Part shown: in pieces, positions 35,185-44,506 of the stretch | Layout of the letters: the number at the start of each line of letters is the position of its first letter | How positions within the stretch are numbered: position 1 is the first letter of the stretch | DNA from: Methylomicrobium lacus LW14 | Lineage (GTDB): Bacteria; Pseudomonadota; Gammaproteobacteria; Methylococcales; Methylomonadaceae | DNA length: 64,000 bases | NCBI RefSeq assembly: GCF_000527095.1 | Contig: NZ_AZUN01000001.1 | Span: 3,609,501-3,673,500, forward strand | Direction of reading: 5' to 3' | The notes under the pieces: generated by a model | The model's input: the letters and a program-made list of their open reading frames with translations, nothing else | What the model was told of the DNA's origin: nothing | The model's database searches: none | Translations under genes and position numbers: made by a program

Positions 35185-36432
35185 ATGAAAATTTCAAACC
35201 GCAAGTCCCAATCGCCTCAGAAAGGCGCCGTCACCTTGATTATGGTGGTGATGATGGCGATAGTCATGGCCATTATCGCGCTGACCACGGCGCGCTCCGG
35301 GTTGATGGAGCAAAAAATTACCGGCAACGATCTGCGCGCCCGCGAGGCGCAAGAGGCGGCCGAAGCCGGGCTGGAATATGGGGTCGCTTGGGCAGGCAGA
35401 CACAATGTGCCTTGGCCCACTGGCGCCAATACATTAGCCTGTCCTGCAACCGGGTGCCCAACACGGCCACAGGTTACCGGCACAAGCACGGGCGAAGCCT
35501 ACAACATTAGCTCGTTGGTCTATTCCAGGCCCAGCGCCACATCCGAGTTTATCCGTGTCAGATCAACCGCGACGGGTGATTCCGACGCGTCCATTTCCGG
35601 CACGGCCGAGGCCTATGTAAAACCCGGCGGTCTTCTGACGACGGCAGGTAAACTGCCACCCCCATTGGTCTTGGATGGCTGTATGACTTCCACAACAGGT
35701 ACGCCGGATATTTATCCCAATTGGCATGACCTTGATGGCGATGGCAACAAGGATGCTAACGAGTGGATTGATTTGAATGGCAATGGCGTCGTGGATGCCG
35801 GGGAATGGACGGATACGAACGGTAACGGAAAAGTCGATAATGAGCTGGAACGCTCTATCATGACTTCGAAGCCTGAATATGTCGGTGGAAACTTCTGCCT
35901 GAACTATTGCGGACCTGGCGGTGGCTGCAATCCTTCCGCTGCTGGAACGGGGCGCTCCCACCTGGCCCTGCATGATGGTGTATTGCAAAACAACACGGCC
36001 TATCCACACAATTCTATTTGGGATTATTACTTTCAGGTCAGCCAGGCTCAATTTAAAGCCGCGGCTTCCACGACGCTAAGCACTGACCCTGGGCTTTACT
36101 GGGTGAGCAGCACCGGCAATTGGCCCGGCGGTATTTATGGCTCTGCGACTGACCCCGTGATGATTGTTTTTGAACATGGGTGTCCTAAACCGACCGGTAA
36201 CACGACGATTTACGGGATTTTGTTTTTTCTCGAGGTAAATGGTTGTGTCACAGACCCTATGAACGGATGGGGGGATGTGACCGTATATGGCTCGCTAGGG
36301 GTTAACGGCGGTGTCAATAAAATGAATGCCAACATCGAGGTACATGGCGTCGGCGACGGCGTGGGCATGCAGACCATCAACTCGCGCCCCATTAATGCTT
36401 CCCGCTTGCCGGGGACCTGGAAAGACTTTTAG
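35185..36432 (+). CDS. Type IV pilus PilX-like protein with EF-hand-like repeats
   Basis: 415 residues. The N-terminal GAVTLIMVVMMAIVMAIIAL helix and the following LMEQKITGNDLRAREAQEAAEAGLE segment are PilX features. Between residues about 180 and 215 there are three dockerin/EF-hand-like acidic loops (DLDGDGNKDANEW, DLNGNGVVDAGEW, DTNGNGKVDNE), expected to bind calcium. Cys-rich region follows. It is larger than a typical PilX (about 200 residues), so the C-terminal half is an extra domain. Confidence 0.78.
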   Translation: MKISNRKSQSPQKGAVTLIMVVMMAIVMAIIALTTARSGLMEQKITGNDLRAREAQEAAEAGLEYGVAWAGRHNVPWPTGANTLACPATGCPTRPQVTGTSTGEAYNISSLVYSRPSATSEFIRVRSTATGDSDASISGTAEAYVKPGGLLTTAGKLPPPLVLDGCMTSTTGTPDIYPNWHDLDGDGNKDANEWIDLNGNGVVDAGEWTDTNGNGKVDNELERSIMTSKPEYVGGNFCLNYCGPGGGCNPSAAGTGRSHLALHDGVLQNNTAYPHNSIWDYYFQVSQAQFKAAASTTLSTDPGLYWVSSTGNWPGGIYGSATDPVMIVFEHGCPKPTGNTTIYGILFFLEVNGCVTDPMNGWGDVTVYGSLGVNGGVNKMNANIEVHGVGDGVGMQTINSRPINASRLPGTWKDF

Positions 36433-36444
36433 AGAGAAATGATC

Positions 36445-37662
36445 ATGAAAAAATTGCTGTATGCCTCTCAGCGCGGCTTTTCCCTTTTGGAGGCTTTGAT
36501 CGCCGCTCTGGTCGTGGCGCTGGCGATGCTGGGGCTGGCCAGATTACAGGGTGTTACTCTGATCAACAGCGGCGATAGCCGCATGAAAACCCGCGCCTTG
36601 AATTTGGCGCAAGATAAAATTGAAGAACTGCGCAGCTTCGCCAATAAAGACACTTACACCGGCATGGCTTCGGGTAACGATGCCCCAACCTCCTACGCGG
36701 GCGATAACAGCAGTTTTGCCCGCACCTGGACGATTACAAGCTGCCCTAATTCAGTCGATTGCAAAAAAGTTGGTGTCCGGGTTAACTGGACAGATCCGAA
36801 AGGCGAAACCCAGACCGTGGCGCTGACTTCCTACATCGCCAGCGGCGATACGGTGAATTCCGGCGTGGTGCTGCTGGCAGGGTTGCCTACGTTGCCGCCG
36901 GTGACTCCACCGCCGTCGGATCCACCACCGTCGGATCCACCACCGTCGGATCCACCACCGTCGGATCCACCACCATCGGATCCACCACCATCGGATCCAC
37001 CACCATCGGATCCACCACCGTCGGATCCACCACCGTCGGATCCACCACCGTCGGATCCGCCGCCGACAGGAGGAAATGCGTGTGAAGGTCTTGTTACGGC
37101 CGCTATTACTGCAGGCGATTTTGTAAGCGAAAAGTCGCTTGCACTGGGTGCTAAGTTGGAGATTAGTACTAATCCTCTGGCTGTTTGCGCAGTAGTTACG
37201 GTTAATGGTTTACTTGGGCTTTCGGGTACAAAAGGTACGTATATTTGCAGAATAGAGAATTTAAACGAGGATATTGTCTCGCTGGGCATAGGAGGGAAAG
37301 AAGTAGGCTTAAGCGTTAATTTGGCGTTTGATGATCTGCCGCTTCAAGGCTTGATAGCTCCGGTAGAAACGCTAGTCAGGAGTCTTTTGCCGCTGCCGAA
37401 GGATCTGGTCTGCGTAAAAGGCAACCTATCGCTCCCTATAAATATTCCTGCGAGTGGGAAAGTCAATATCGCTCAGCTCTGCCTGGTTCCTAACATTACC
37501 GGAATGGCTGTTGTAGATGCGGAAAAACTTTTAAAAAGTGTGGGATTCAATGGCGTTAAAATAACCGGATCTAAAGCCGGCGCGTACATAAAAACTCAAG
37601 GCTTGGATGTGGACTCTAGAGCTAACTGCGATGCCGATATATCCGTTACGGTGGGGGGGTAG
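36445..37662 (+). CDS. PilV-like minor pilin with PPPSD repeat and PASTA-like C-terminus
   Basis: 405 residues in three parts. Residues 1-150 are a PilV-type prepilin (RGFSLLEALIAALVVALAML then SRMKTRALNLAQDKIEELR). Next come ten PPPSD repeats (36907-37056). The last 190 residues are Cys-containing and end in a PASTA-like unit: VPNITGMAVVDAEKLLKSVGF followed by KTQGLDVDSRANCDADISVTV. PASTA domains bind peptidoglycan fragments in other proteins, but none is expected on a minor pilin. The ATG at 36445 has an AGAGAG site 8 nt upstream; 36439 is too close. Confidence 0.8.
   Translation: MKKLLYASQRGFSLLEALIAALVVALAMLGLARLQGVTLINSGDSRMKTRALNLAQDKIEELRSFANKDTYTGMASGNDAPTSYAGDNSSFARTWTITSCPNSVDCKKVGVRVNWTDPKGETQTVALTSYIASGDTVNSGVVLLAGLPTLPPVTPPPSDPPPSDPPPSDPPPSDPPPSDPPPSDPPPSDPPPSDPPPSDPPPSDPPPTGGNACEGLVTAAITAGDFVSEKSLALGAKLEISTNPLAVCAVVTVNGLLGLSGTKGTYICRIENLNEDIVSLGIGGKEVGLSVNLAFDDLPLQGLIAPVETLVRSLLPLPKDLVCVKGNLSLPINIPASGKVNIAQLCLVPNITGMAVVDAEKLLKSVGFNGVKITGSKAGAYIKTQGLDVDSRANCDADISVTVGG
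36907..37056 (+). repeat. 15-bp tandem repeat, ten copies, encoding PPPSD
   Basis: Ten in-frame copies of CCACCACCGTCGGAT (third-position variants: GTC/ATC and GCC/ACC). A partial eleventh reads PPPT. The high identity suggests recent expansion and possible length variation that would keep frame. Confidence 0.95.
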
Positions 37663-37671
37663 TGAGAAGTC

Positions 37672-37776
37672 TCATGCGGGACGGGATTTGCAATCCCGTC
37701 CCCTTCGCTTTGGACCTGCCGATGACCTAAAGCTTGAGGAAATCCTGCGGACGGGGCAACATGCCCCGTCCGGCGA
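37672..37776. repeat. Composite palindromic repeat, copy 2
   Basis: Inverted relative of 383-490: palindrome around GGGATTTGCAATCCC (37672-37702), spacer, then the exact 37-nt match at 37740-37776. A further GGAACGG...CCCGTCC palindrome lies just after it (37790-37820). Starts about 10 nt past the PilV stop. Confidence 0.8.
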
Positions 37777-38163
37777 AAAGGTCTGGTGCGGAACGGTTTT
37801 TTCAACCCGTCCCCCATGGTTCGCAGGTTTTTTCTCATTCCCGTGCTGGAGTTTCTGGGATCGACGCCGGCGCCGACTAAACCGGCAGGCGGCCACTGAT
37901 CGGCTCAGAAAGCTTTTCTTTAAATTAAGGCATTTGCCCTATTTTGTGCTGGAAGACTGTGTCAAATCACGCAGCGTCATCCTCCGCAGGTAAAAGGTAG
38001 ACATCTATCGAGTTGAATTTATTAATATTTGATAACGTGGTCCGGTTATTGCTTGAAAAATTTGGATATATTGTTTTTTGTTCCAAAGACGCAAGCATTA
38101 GGCTCTTTTTTCTGGGCTTAGTCGCATTGCATTGCCGTCTAACCTTTTCAAGGCGAACCGATC
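37777..38163. other. Gene-free spacer
   Basis: Between the repeat and the RAYT-like gene I see no supported coding sequence. A further GC-rich palindrome is near 37790-37820; the rest becomes AT-rich and probably holds the promoter of the gene at 38164. Confidence 0.5.
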
Positions 38164-38658
38164 ATGAGCGAATTAACCCCTTACCGTATCAACGGCGACA
38201 CTTATTTTTTCACGCTGGCGCTGCCGGAATGGAGCGCGGGCGAGACGATGCACCCGATTCGGGCGTTATGTCTCGAATTGGTCAAAATCAAGCAGATGCA
38301 TCCGTTTAATCTCGATGCGCTGGTGATTTTGCCCAAATACGTGCAAGGCATTTTGACGCTGCCGGATCAGGGAGGGGATCTCGCCCTGCTTTGGCGGCAG
38401 ATCAAAGCGGAATTCATCAAATTGGCCGGCGGGTATGATGATCTGCAGGGCGACGATGAGGACGACCTTGATCGCAAACGTTTCTTCGGCTATCCGCTGC
38501 GCGGCGATCGGGACTTTGCTCTCCATATGAATTTTCTGCATTACAATCCGGTCAATCAGGGCCTGGTCAAAGGGGTTTCCGACTGGCCTTATTCGACTTT
38601 TTTCCAATATGTGCAGCAAGGCGTCTATCCCTTGTCCTGGCGCATGGAAAGCGCCTAG
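38164..38658 (+). CDS. RAYT-like protein with lost catalytic residues
   Basis: 164 residues, aligning along its length with REP-associated tyrosine transposases (RAYT, IS200-like Y1 family): start YRINGDTYFFTLALPEW, and end VSDWPYSTFFQYVQQGVYPLSW. The HUH metal motif (PEHMHCIWTLP in E. coli YafM) reads PKYVQGILTLP here, so both His are gone, and the catalytic Tyr of HVDYIYINPV is Phe in HMNFLHYNPV. The frame is intact and starts well. It is therefore probably a non-cutting relative rather than a decaying pseudogene. REP-like palindromes are abundant in this window. Confidence 0.85.
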   Translation: MSELTPYRINGDTYFFTLALPEWSAGETMHPIRALCLELVKIKQMHPFNLDALVILPKYVQGILTLPDQGGDLALLWRQIKAEFIKLAGGYDDLQGDDEDDLDRKRFFGYPLRGDRDFALHMNFLHYNPVNQGLVKGVSDWPYSTFFQYVQQGVYPLSWRMESA

Positions 38659-38794
38659 AGCCTCTGGCCGTGCCCTCGTGTTATGCGTTGTCCACGAAAA
38701 ACACGAAAGGCACGAAAAGTAACCTCGGCGATTAAATGGCGGCAATTCGCGCTTCAAGGTTACGGTTCGTTGGTACATCGGATAAAATAGTCCG

Positions 38795-41362
38795 ATGAAT
38801 ATGAGCCAGCCATCCACTCCGCCGCCCACCCCAATGATGCAGCAGTATCTGCGCATCAAGTCCGACCACCCCGATACCCTGCTGTTTTACCGGATGGGGG
38901 ATTTTTACGAACTGTTCTACGATGATGCGAAAAAGGCCGCGCGGCTGCTCGACATCACGCTGACCAGCCGCGGCCAGTCGCAGGGGCAGCCGATACCGAT
39001 GGCGGGCATCCCCTATCATGCGGCGGAAGGCTATATCGCCCGCTTGATACGCATCGGCGAATCGGTCGCGATTTGCGAGCAGATTGGCGACCCGGCTACC
39101 TCGAAGGGGCCGGTCGAGCGCAAGGTCGCGCGCATCATCACGCCCGGCACGGTCACCGACGAGGCATTGCTCGAAGACCGCAAGGACAACCTGCTGGTCG
39201 CGCTTTGTCCTTTGCAGCAGCGTTACGGCATCGCGAGCCTCGATTTGACCAGCGGCCGTTTCGTGCTGCAGGAAGTCACATCCGAAGACCAGTTGCTCAG
39301 CGAAGTCGGCCGGCTGAATCCGGCCGAGCTGCTGTATAGCGAAAGCTGGCCGTTGCCGGAGAGTCTGAAACAGCGCAGCGGCCTATGCCGGCGTCCGCCC
39401 TGGCATTTCGAAGCCGAGAGCGCGCGCCTGTTGGTGTTGAAGCAGTTCAAGGCGCACGACTTGAAAGGCTTCGGCTGCGAAGAGCTGAACGCGGCGATCG
39501 CGGCGGCCGGCGGCCTCTTGCAATATGTGCGCGACACCCAGCAAAACGTGCTGCCGCACATCCAGGGCATCCGCACCGAGGCGAGCGACGACTGCATCCA
39601 GCTCGATGCCTCCAGCCGCCGCAATCTCGAAATCGATGCGCATCCGAGCGGGCAATTGCAATATACCCTGCTCGGCGTCCTGGACAAGACCCTGACCGCG
39701 ATGGGCGGCCGCTGCCTCAGGCGCTGGCTGAACCGGCCGCTCAGGGATCATGATCTGTTGAACCGGCGCTATGCCTGCATCGAAACCTTGTTGCAGGCTG
39801 ATCTCTATCGGACTCTGCAGGACACGCTGCGCCAGGTCGGCGACATCGAGCGGATCAGCACCCGGATCGCCTTGAAATCGGCGCGGCCCCGCGATTTGCT
39901 GGTGCTGCGTTCGACGCTGGCGGCCTTGCCGGTCATTCAGGCGCAACTCTCCCCGAGCGATGATCCGCATCTGACCGAGCTGCGCGCCGGTATCGGCGAG
40001 CATCCGGCGATGCTGGAATTGTTGACACGGGCGATCATCGACAATCCGCCGATGCTGATCCGCGACGGCGGGGTCATCGCGGCGGGCTATGACGAGGAGC
40101 TCGATGAGCTGCGCAACCTGAGCCAGAACGCGGACCAGTTTCTGATCGACATGGAACAGCGCGAGCGGCAGGCGACCGGCATCGCGAACCTGAAGGTCAA
40201 TTACAACCGCGTGCACGGTTATTACATCGAAATTTCGAATGCGAACGCGGACAAGGTGCCGGTGCACTACACCCGCAAGCAGACGCTGAAAGGCGCCGAA
40301 CGCTACATCACCGAGGAACTGAAGGCATTCGAGGACAAGGTGCTGAGCGCGCGCGAAAAATCGCTGTCTTTCGAAAAGGCCTTGTACGACGAGTTGCTCG
40401 ACGTGATCGGGAGTTCCCTGGGCGAATTGCAGCAATGCGCTTCGGCCCTGGCCGAACTCGACGTGCTGGCTAATTTTGCCGAGCGCGCCGAAACGCTGAA
40501 TCTGTCGCGGCCGGTTTTGCAGGCCGAGCCCGGCATCTTGATCGAAGGCGGCCGGCATCCGGTGGTCGAGCAGGTCTCCGATGTGCCTTTCGTGCCGAAC
40601 GATTTGAATTTGACCGGCGAGCGGCGGATGCTGGTGATCACCGGTCCGAACATGGGCGGTAAATCGACCTACATGCGGCAGGCCGCGCTGATCGTGCTGA
40701 TCGCGCATGTCGGCTGCTTCGTGCCGGCGCAGTCGGCGACACTCGGCCCTGTCGACAAGATATTCACCCGGATCGGCGCCTCCGATGACCTCGCCTCGGG
40801 CCGTTCGACCTTCATGGTCGAGATGTCCGAGACCGCGAATATTCTGCATAACGCGACCGCGCAAAGCCTGATCCTGATGGATGAAATCGGCCGCGGCACC
40901 AGCACCTTCGACGGCCTGTCGCTGGCCTGGGCCTGCGCGGATCATCTGGCAAAGGTGACGCAGGCCTTCACGCTGTTCGCGACGCATTATTTCGAACTGA
41001 CGACATTGGCCGAAGAGCGCAAATCGATCTGCAACGTGCATCTCGATGCGATGGAGCACGGCGACCGGATCGTGTTCCTGCATGCGGTGAAGGAGGGGCC
41101 GGCCAATCAGAGCTACGGCTTGCAGGTCGCCGCGCTGGCCGGCGTGCCGCGCGGGGTGATCGACAAGGCCAAGGCGAAACTGGAGCACCTCGAAAACACG
41201 GCCTATATCGAGCAGCAGGCCGAATCGGGCATCAATCAACTGGACCTGTTTTCCGCGCCGGAATGCCATCCTGTGGTCGGCGCGCTCGAAGACATCAATC
41301 CGGACGAGATGAGTCCGAAGCAGGCTTTGGAGGCGCTGTACCGGCTCAAGGCGTTGTTGTAA
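38795..41362 (+). CDS. mutS: DNA mismatch repair protein MutS
   Basis: 855 residues. The mismatch-binding Phe-x-Glu sits in MGDFYELFYDDAKKAARLLD near the N-terminus, the Walker A is GPNMGGKSTYMRQ and Walker B is LILMDEIGRGTSTFDG. The full set of MutS domains is present. It recognises base mismatches and starts MutL-dependent repair. Two nearby starts (38795 and 38801) are possible; neither has a clear ribosome site. Confidence 0.98.
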   Translation: MNMSQPSTPPPTPMMQQYLRIKSDHPDTLLFYRMGDFYELFYDDAKKAARLLDITLTSRGQSQGQPIPMAGIPYHAAEGYIARLIRIGESVAICEQIGDPATSKGPVERKVARIITPGTVTDEALLEDRKDNLLVALCPLQQRYGIASLDLTSGRFVLQEVTSEDQLLSEVGRLNPAELLYSESWPLPESLKQRSGLCRRPPWHFEAESARLLVLKQFKAHDLKGFGCEELNAAIAAAGGLLQYVRDTQQNVLPHIQGIRTEASDDCIQLDASSRRNLEIDAHPSGQLQYTLLGVLDKTLTAMGGRCLRRWLNRPLRDHDLLNRRYACIETLLQADLYRTLQDTLRQVGDIERISTRIALKSARPRDLLVLRSTLAALPVIQAQLSPSDDPHLTELRAGIGEHPAMLELLTRAIIDNPPMLIRDGGVIAAGYDEELDELRNLSQNADQFLIDMEQRERQATGIANLKVNYNRVHGYYIEISNANADKVPVHYTRKQTLKGAERYITEELKAFEDKVLSAREKSLSFEKALYDELLDVIGSSLGELQQCASALAELDVLANFAERAETLNLSRPVLQAEPGILIEGGRHPVVEQVSDVPFVPNDLNLTGERRMLVITGPNMGGKSTYMRQAALIVLIAHVGCFVPAQSATLGPVDKIFTRIGASDDLASGRSTFMVEMSETANILHNATAQSLILMDEIGRGTSTFDGLSLAWACADHLAKVTQAFTLFATHYFELTTLAEERKSICNVHLDAMEHGDRIVFLHAVKEGPANQSYGLQVAALAGVPRGVIDKAKAKLEHLENTAYIEQQAESGINQLDLFSAPECHPVVGALEDINPDEMSPKQALEALYRLKALL

Positions 41363-41566
41363 CGGATATTAAGCATACGTAACATCAGTCCGGTGTCTCA
41401 GTCATTCGAAAAATCAAAGGTTTACCGGTCTTTGCCGGTATAAGCGCCGCTTAGCGAAAATGGCCTAACCATGCAATTAGTATGAATACTTAGGCAATTG
41501 TACCAATGGCGATGCGCTGAAAAATCCGATAGATTGAATACCTCAAAAAATCTTCGGGGAACTCGT

Positions 41567-41833
41567 ATGGAACTGCATGAAGAACTTGCTAAGTTATCTG
41601 AAACGCTCAAGCAGCAACGTGATGAAATCAGGCTTCAGCTTCATCTGGCCAGCGCGGATTTGAAAGACGAATGGGAAGAGAGCGAGAGGGAGTGGGGGCA
41701 TTTTAAAGACAAGTTTGCCGAAATCATTGATGAAAGCAAAGAAACCTCGACCGAATTGCTTGAAAAAACCCGGATCGTCGGCGAAGAGCTGAAGATTGCC
41801 TATAAAAACATTCACCGGCGCCTGTCTTCCTGA
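41567..41833 (+). CDS. Small coiled-coil protein
   Basis: 88 residues, almost all charged helix (for example LAKLSETLKQQRDEIRLQL). It is predicted to be a coiled coil with no other domain. A CGGGGA site lies 6 nt before the ATG at 41567. I do not recognise a named family; it lies between mutS and the DksA-like gene. Confidence 0.65.
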   Translation: MELHEELAKLSETLKQQRDEIRLQLHLASADLKDEWEESEREWGHFKDKFAEIIDESKETSTELLEKTRIVGEELKIAYKNIHRRLSS

Positions 41834-41975
41834 AGACTGAGTCCGCGCGGCGTTGTCGGTTTTGGGGTGAGTCGGGCGTTATGTTCAGCGTATTCGTCAA
41901 ACCTGCGGGGGATTGATGGCTATTCAGTGCATCGCAACTGGAAATCATGCAAGAGCTGAAAGGGGAGAGCGGGGT

Positions 41976-42356
41976 ATGTCCGAAAAGTTGAGCGGGTTCC
42001 AGGTTGAGCACTTCAAAAATCTGTTGCAAGACCGATTCTACAGGGTGCGCTCCGATCTGCACAACGAACTTTTGGCGCTTGATAAGGAAGGCGGTGTGAC
42101 GATTGCAGGGGTGGTTTATCAGGCCGCGGCGGGGGCGTTGGCGCATCTGCTGGCGGGGCTGAAGATGATCGACCTGAATCACTACCTAAACGAGGTCAGG
42201 GATATTGAAGCGGCGCTGATGCGAATTGCCGAAGACAAATACGGCATCTGCCTCGATTGCTGTCGCCCTATCTATTTTAAGCGCTTGCTTTCCTATCCGA
42301 CCGCTAAGCGCTGCGTGGCGTGTCAACGGCTCTATGAAAAGATGAGGAATGAGTGA
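41976..42356 (+). CDS. DksA/TraR-type C4 zinc-finger protein
   Basis: 126 residues. The C-terminal zinc finger CLDCCRPIYFKRLLSYPTAKRC.. then CxxC matches the DksA/TraR family, with an N-terminal helical coiled-coil half. DksA-type proteins bind RNA polymerase and tune transcription with ppGpp. It is a shorter paralogue type, and the acidic tip residues of true DksA are not obvious. The start at 41976 follows a GGGG-rich site; the frame opens further upstream. Confidence 0.78.
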   Translation: MSEKLSGFQVEHFKNLLQDRFYRVRSDLHNELLALDKEGGVTIAGVVYQAAAGALAHLLAGLKMIDLNHYLNEVRDIEAALMRIAEDKYGICLDCCRPIYFKRLLSYPTAKRCVACQRLYEKMRNE

Positions 42357-42380
42357 ATTCGATTAATTTGAAATTTATGA

Positions 42381-42409
42381 TTTACTTTTCGTGAATCGGT
42401 CGTTATAAT
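42381..42409 (+). promoter_or_regulatory. Promoter of tRNA-Val
   Basis: TTTACT (42381-42386) and TATAAT (42404-42409) with 17-nt spacing, ending 25 nt before the tRNA. Good sigma-70 match. Confidence 0.7.
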
Positions 42410-42433
42410 AGCTAAATGAAGTGACAATACTTC

Positions 42434-42510
42434 AGGCGCGTAGCTCAGTTGGTTAGAGCACCACCTTGACATGGTGGGGGTCGTTGGTTCGAGTCCAATC
42501 GCGCCTACCA
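42434..42510 (+). tRNA. tRNA-Val (anticodon GAC)
   Basis: 77 nt with a perfect 7-bp acceptor stem (AGGCGCG / CGCGCCT), anticodon loop TTGACAT between CCACC/GGTGG stems, a TTCGAGT T-loop, and encoded CCA. It matches the E. coli Val-GAC tRNA body closely. Confidence 0.97.
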
Positions 42511-42521
42511 GATACCCAAAA

Positions 42522-42547
42522 AGCACTGCTCCGCAGTGCTTTTTTTT
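42522..42547 (+). terminator. Rho-independent terminator after tRNA-Val
   Basis: 8-bp stem AGCACTGC / GCAGTGCT, 3-nt loop, then seven T. Ends tRNA-Val transcription before thrS. Confidence 0.92.
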
Positions 42548-42577
42548 ATTTTGGAATCCGAATTATTTTGAGCTAAC

Positions 42578-44485
42578 ATGCCAGTAATCACTCTTCCCGA
42601 CGGCTCTAAGCGCGATTTCGATCGTGCGGTTACGGTGCTGGAGGTTGCGCAGTCCATCGGTTCTGGGCTGGCCAAGGCGACTCTGGCGGGCAAGGTGAAC
42701 GACAAGTTGGTCGACGCGAGCACGCTGATCGATCAGGACGCCTCGCTGCAAATCATCACCGCGAAAGACGCCGACGGCGTCGATGTCATTCGCCATTCCA
42801 CCGCTCACCTGTTGGCTCAGGCCGTCAAGCAATTATTCCCCGAAGCGCAGGTCACGATTGGGCCGGTCATCGAGAACGGCTTCTTTTACGATTTTGCCTA
42901 TCATCGCCCCTTTACTCCGGAAGATCTCGAAGCGATCGAGGCGCGGATGCAAAAGCTCGCGGCCGACGATCATGCGGTAACTCGCTCGATCCTGTCCCGC
43001 GATGAAGCGGTGCAATATTTCCGCGGACTCGGCGAGAATTACAAGGCCGAGATCATCGAGTCGATTCCTTCCGATCAGGCGCTGTCCTTATATAACCAGG
43101 GCGATTTTACCGATTTGTGCCGCGGCCCGCATGTGCCGAGCACCGGCAAATTGACCGCGTTCAAGCTGATGAAGATCGCCGGCGCGTATTGGCGCGGCAA
43201 TTCCGACAACGAAATGCTGCAACGCATTTACGGCACCGCCTGGGGCGACAAGAAGGAGTTGCAAGCCTATATCGCGCGCCTCGAAGAGGCCGAAAAGCGC
43301 GACCACCGGAGATTGGGTAAGGCATTGGACTTGTTCCATACCCAGGAAGAAGCGCCCGGCATGGTGTTCTGGCACGAGAAAGGCTGGACCATTTATCAGC
43401 AGATCGAGCAATACATCCGCGAGAAGCTGCGCGTGAACGGCTACGGCGAAGTCAAGACGCCGCAAATCGTCGATCGTTCCTTATGGGAAAAATCCGGACA
43501 CTGGGATAAGTTCAGCGCCGGCATGTTCACGACCCATTCGGAAAATCGCGACTATGCGATCAAGCCGATGAACTGCCCATGCCATATCCAGGTTTATAAC
43601 CAGGGCCTGAAGAGCTACCGGGATCTGCCGATTCGCATCGCCGAGTTCGGCTCCTGTCACCGCAATGAGCCTTCCGGCACCCTGCATGGCCTGATGCGGG
43701 TCAGAAATTTCGTGCAGGACGATGCGCACATTTTCTGTACCGAGGCGCAGATTCAGGACGAAGTGTCGGTCTTTATCGACATGCTGTTCGAAGTTTACAA
43801 GGACTTCGGCTTTGATGAAGTGATTATCAAGCTGTCCACCCGTCCGGAAAACCGGGTCGGCGACGACGCGGTCTGGGATAAGGCCGAAAGCGCGCTCGAA
43901 CTGGCTTTGAACAACAAAGGGCTGAAATGGGATTTGCAGCCGGGTGAGGGTGCTTTCTACGGTCCGAAGATCGAATTCTCGTTGAAAGACTGCATCGGCC
44001 GGGTCTGGCAATGCGGCACGATCCAGGTCGATTTCTCGATGCCGGGCCGTCTCGGCGCGACCTATATCGCCGAAGACAGTTCACGGCAGACGCCGGTGAT
44101 GCTGCACCGGGCGATCCTCGGTTCGCTGGAACGCTTTACCGGTATTCTGATTGAACAATATGCCGGCACCTTCCCTGCGTGGCTGGCGCCGGTACAGGCG
44201 GTCGTGTTGACAATCGCGGATCGGCACGATGACTATGCGCACGAGACGATGAAAACCCTTGAAAAACAGGGCTACAGAGTCAAAATTGACTTGAGAAATG
44301 AGAAGATCGGGTTTAAAATTCGCGAGCACTCGATGCAGCGCGTGCCTTATTTGTTGATCATCGGCGATAAAGAGCTCGAAGAACGGACGATTACGGTGCG
44401 CACGCAAAAGGGTGACAACTTGGGCAGTCTGACGATCCAGGAATTTGGCGAACGGCTAAATCAAGAGATTGCGGATAGAAAATGA
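42578..44485 (+). CDS. thrS: Threonyl-tRNA synthetase
   Basis: 635 residues. An N-terminal TGS domain (MPVITLPDGSKRDF) leads to the editing domain with zinc-like HSTAHLLAQAV, and the catalytic domain has class II motifs such as RNEPSGTLHGLMRVRNF. Zn and ATP site residues (MNCPCHIQ) are present. It charges tRNA-Thr. It begins the core thrS-infC-rpmI-rplT-pheS-pheT-ihfA-merR group, which matches the usual gammaproteobacterial order. Confidence 0.98.
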   Translation: MPVITLPDGSKRDFDRAVTVLEVAQSIGSGLAKATLAGKVNDKLVDASTLIDQDASLQIITAKDADGVDVIRHSTAHLLAQAVKQLFPEAQVTIGPVIENGFFYDFAYHRPFTPEDLEAIEARMQKLAADDHAVTRSILSRDEAVQYFRGLGENYKAEIIESIPSDQALSLYNQGDFTDLCRGPHVPSTGKLTAFKLMKIAGAYWRGNSDNEMLQRIYGTAWGDKKELQAYIARLEEAEKRDHRRLGKALDLFHTQEEAPGMVFWHEKGWTIYQQIEQYIREKLRVNGYGEVKTPQIVDRSLWEKSGHWDKFSAGMFTTHSENRDYAIKPMNCPCHIQVYNQGLKSYRDLPIRIAEFGSCHRNEPSGTLHGLMRVRNFVQDDAHIFCTEAQIQDEVSVFIDMLFEVYKDFGFDEVIIKLSTRPENRVGDDAVWDKAESALELALNNKGLKWDLQPGEGAFYGPKIEFSLKDCIGRVWQCGTIQVDFSMPGRLGATYIAEDSSRQTPVMLHRAILGSLERFTGILIEQYAGTFPAWLAPVQAVVLTIADRHDDYAHETMKTLEKQGYRVKIDLRNEKIGFKIREHSMQRVPYLLIIGDKELEERTITVRTQKGDNLGSLTIQEFGERLNQEIADRK

Positions 44486-44506
44486 TTGTAGCTGGAGGAT
44501 TTGAAT

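Noticed and set aside
36907..37056. Regular 15-bp repeats as a possible CRISPR array
   Set aside because: Units are contiguous without spacers and encode PPPSD in frame.
39383..41269. 628-codon minus-strand open frame opposite mutS
   Set aside because: Antisense shadow caused by codon bias; the Arg/His/Gln-rich product resembles no protein family.
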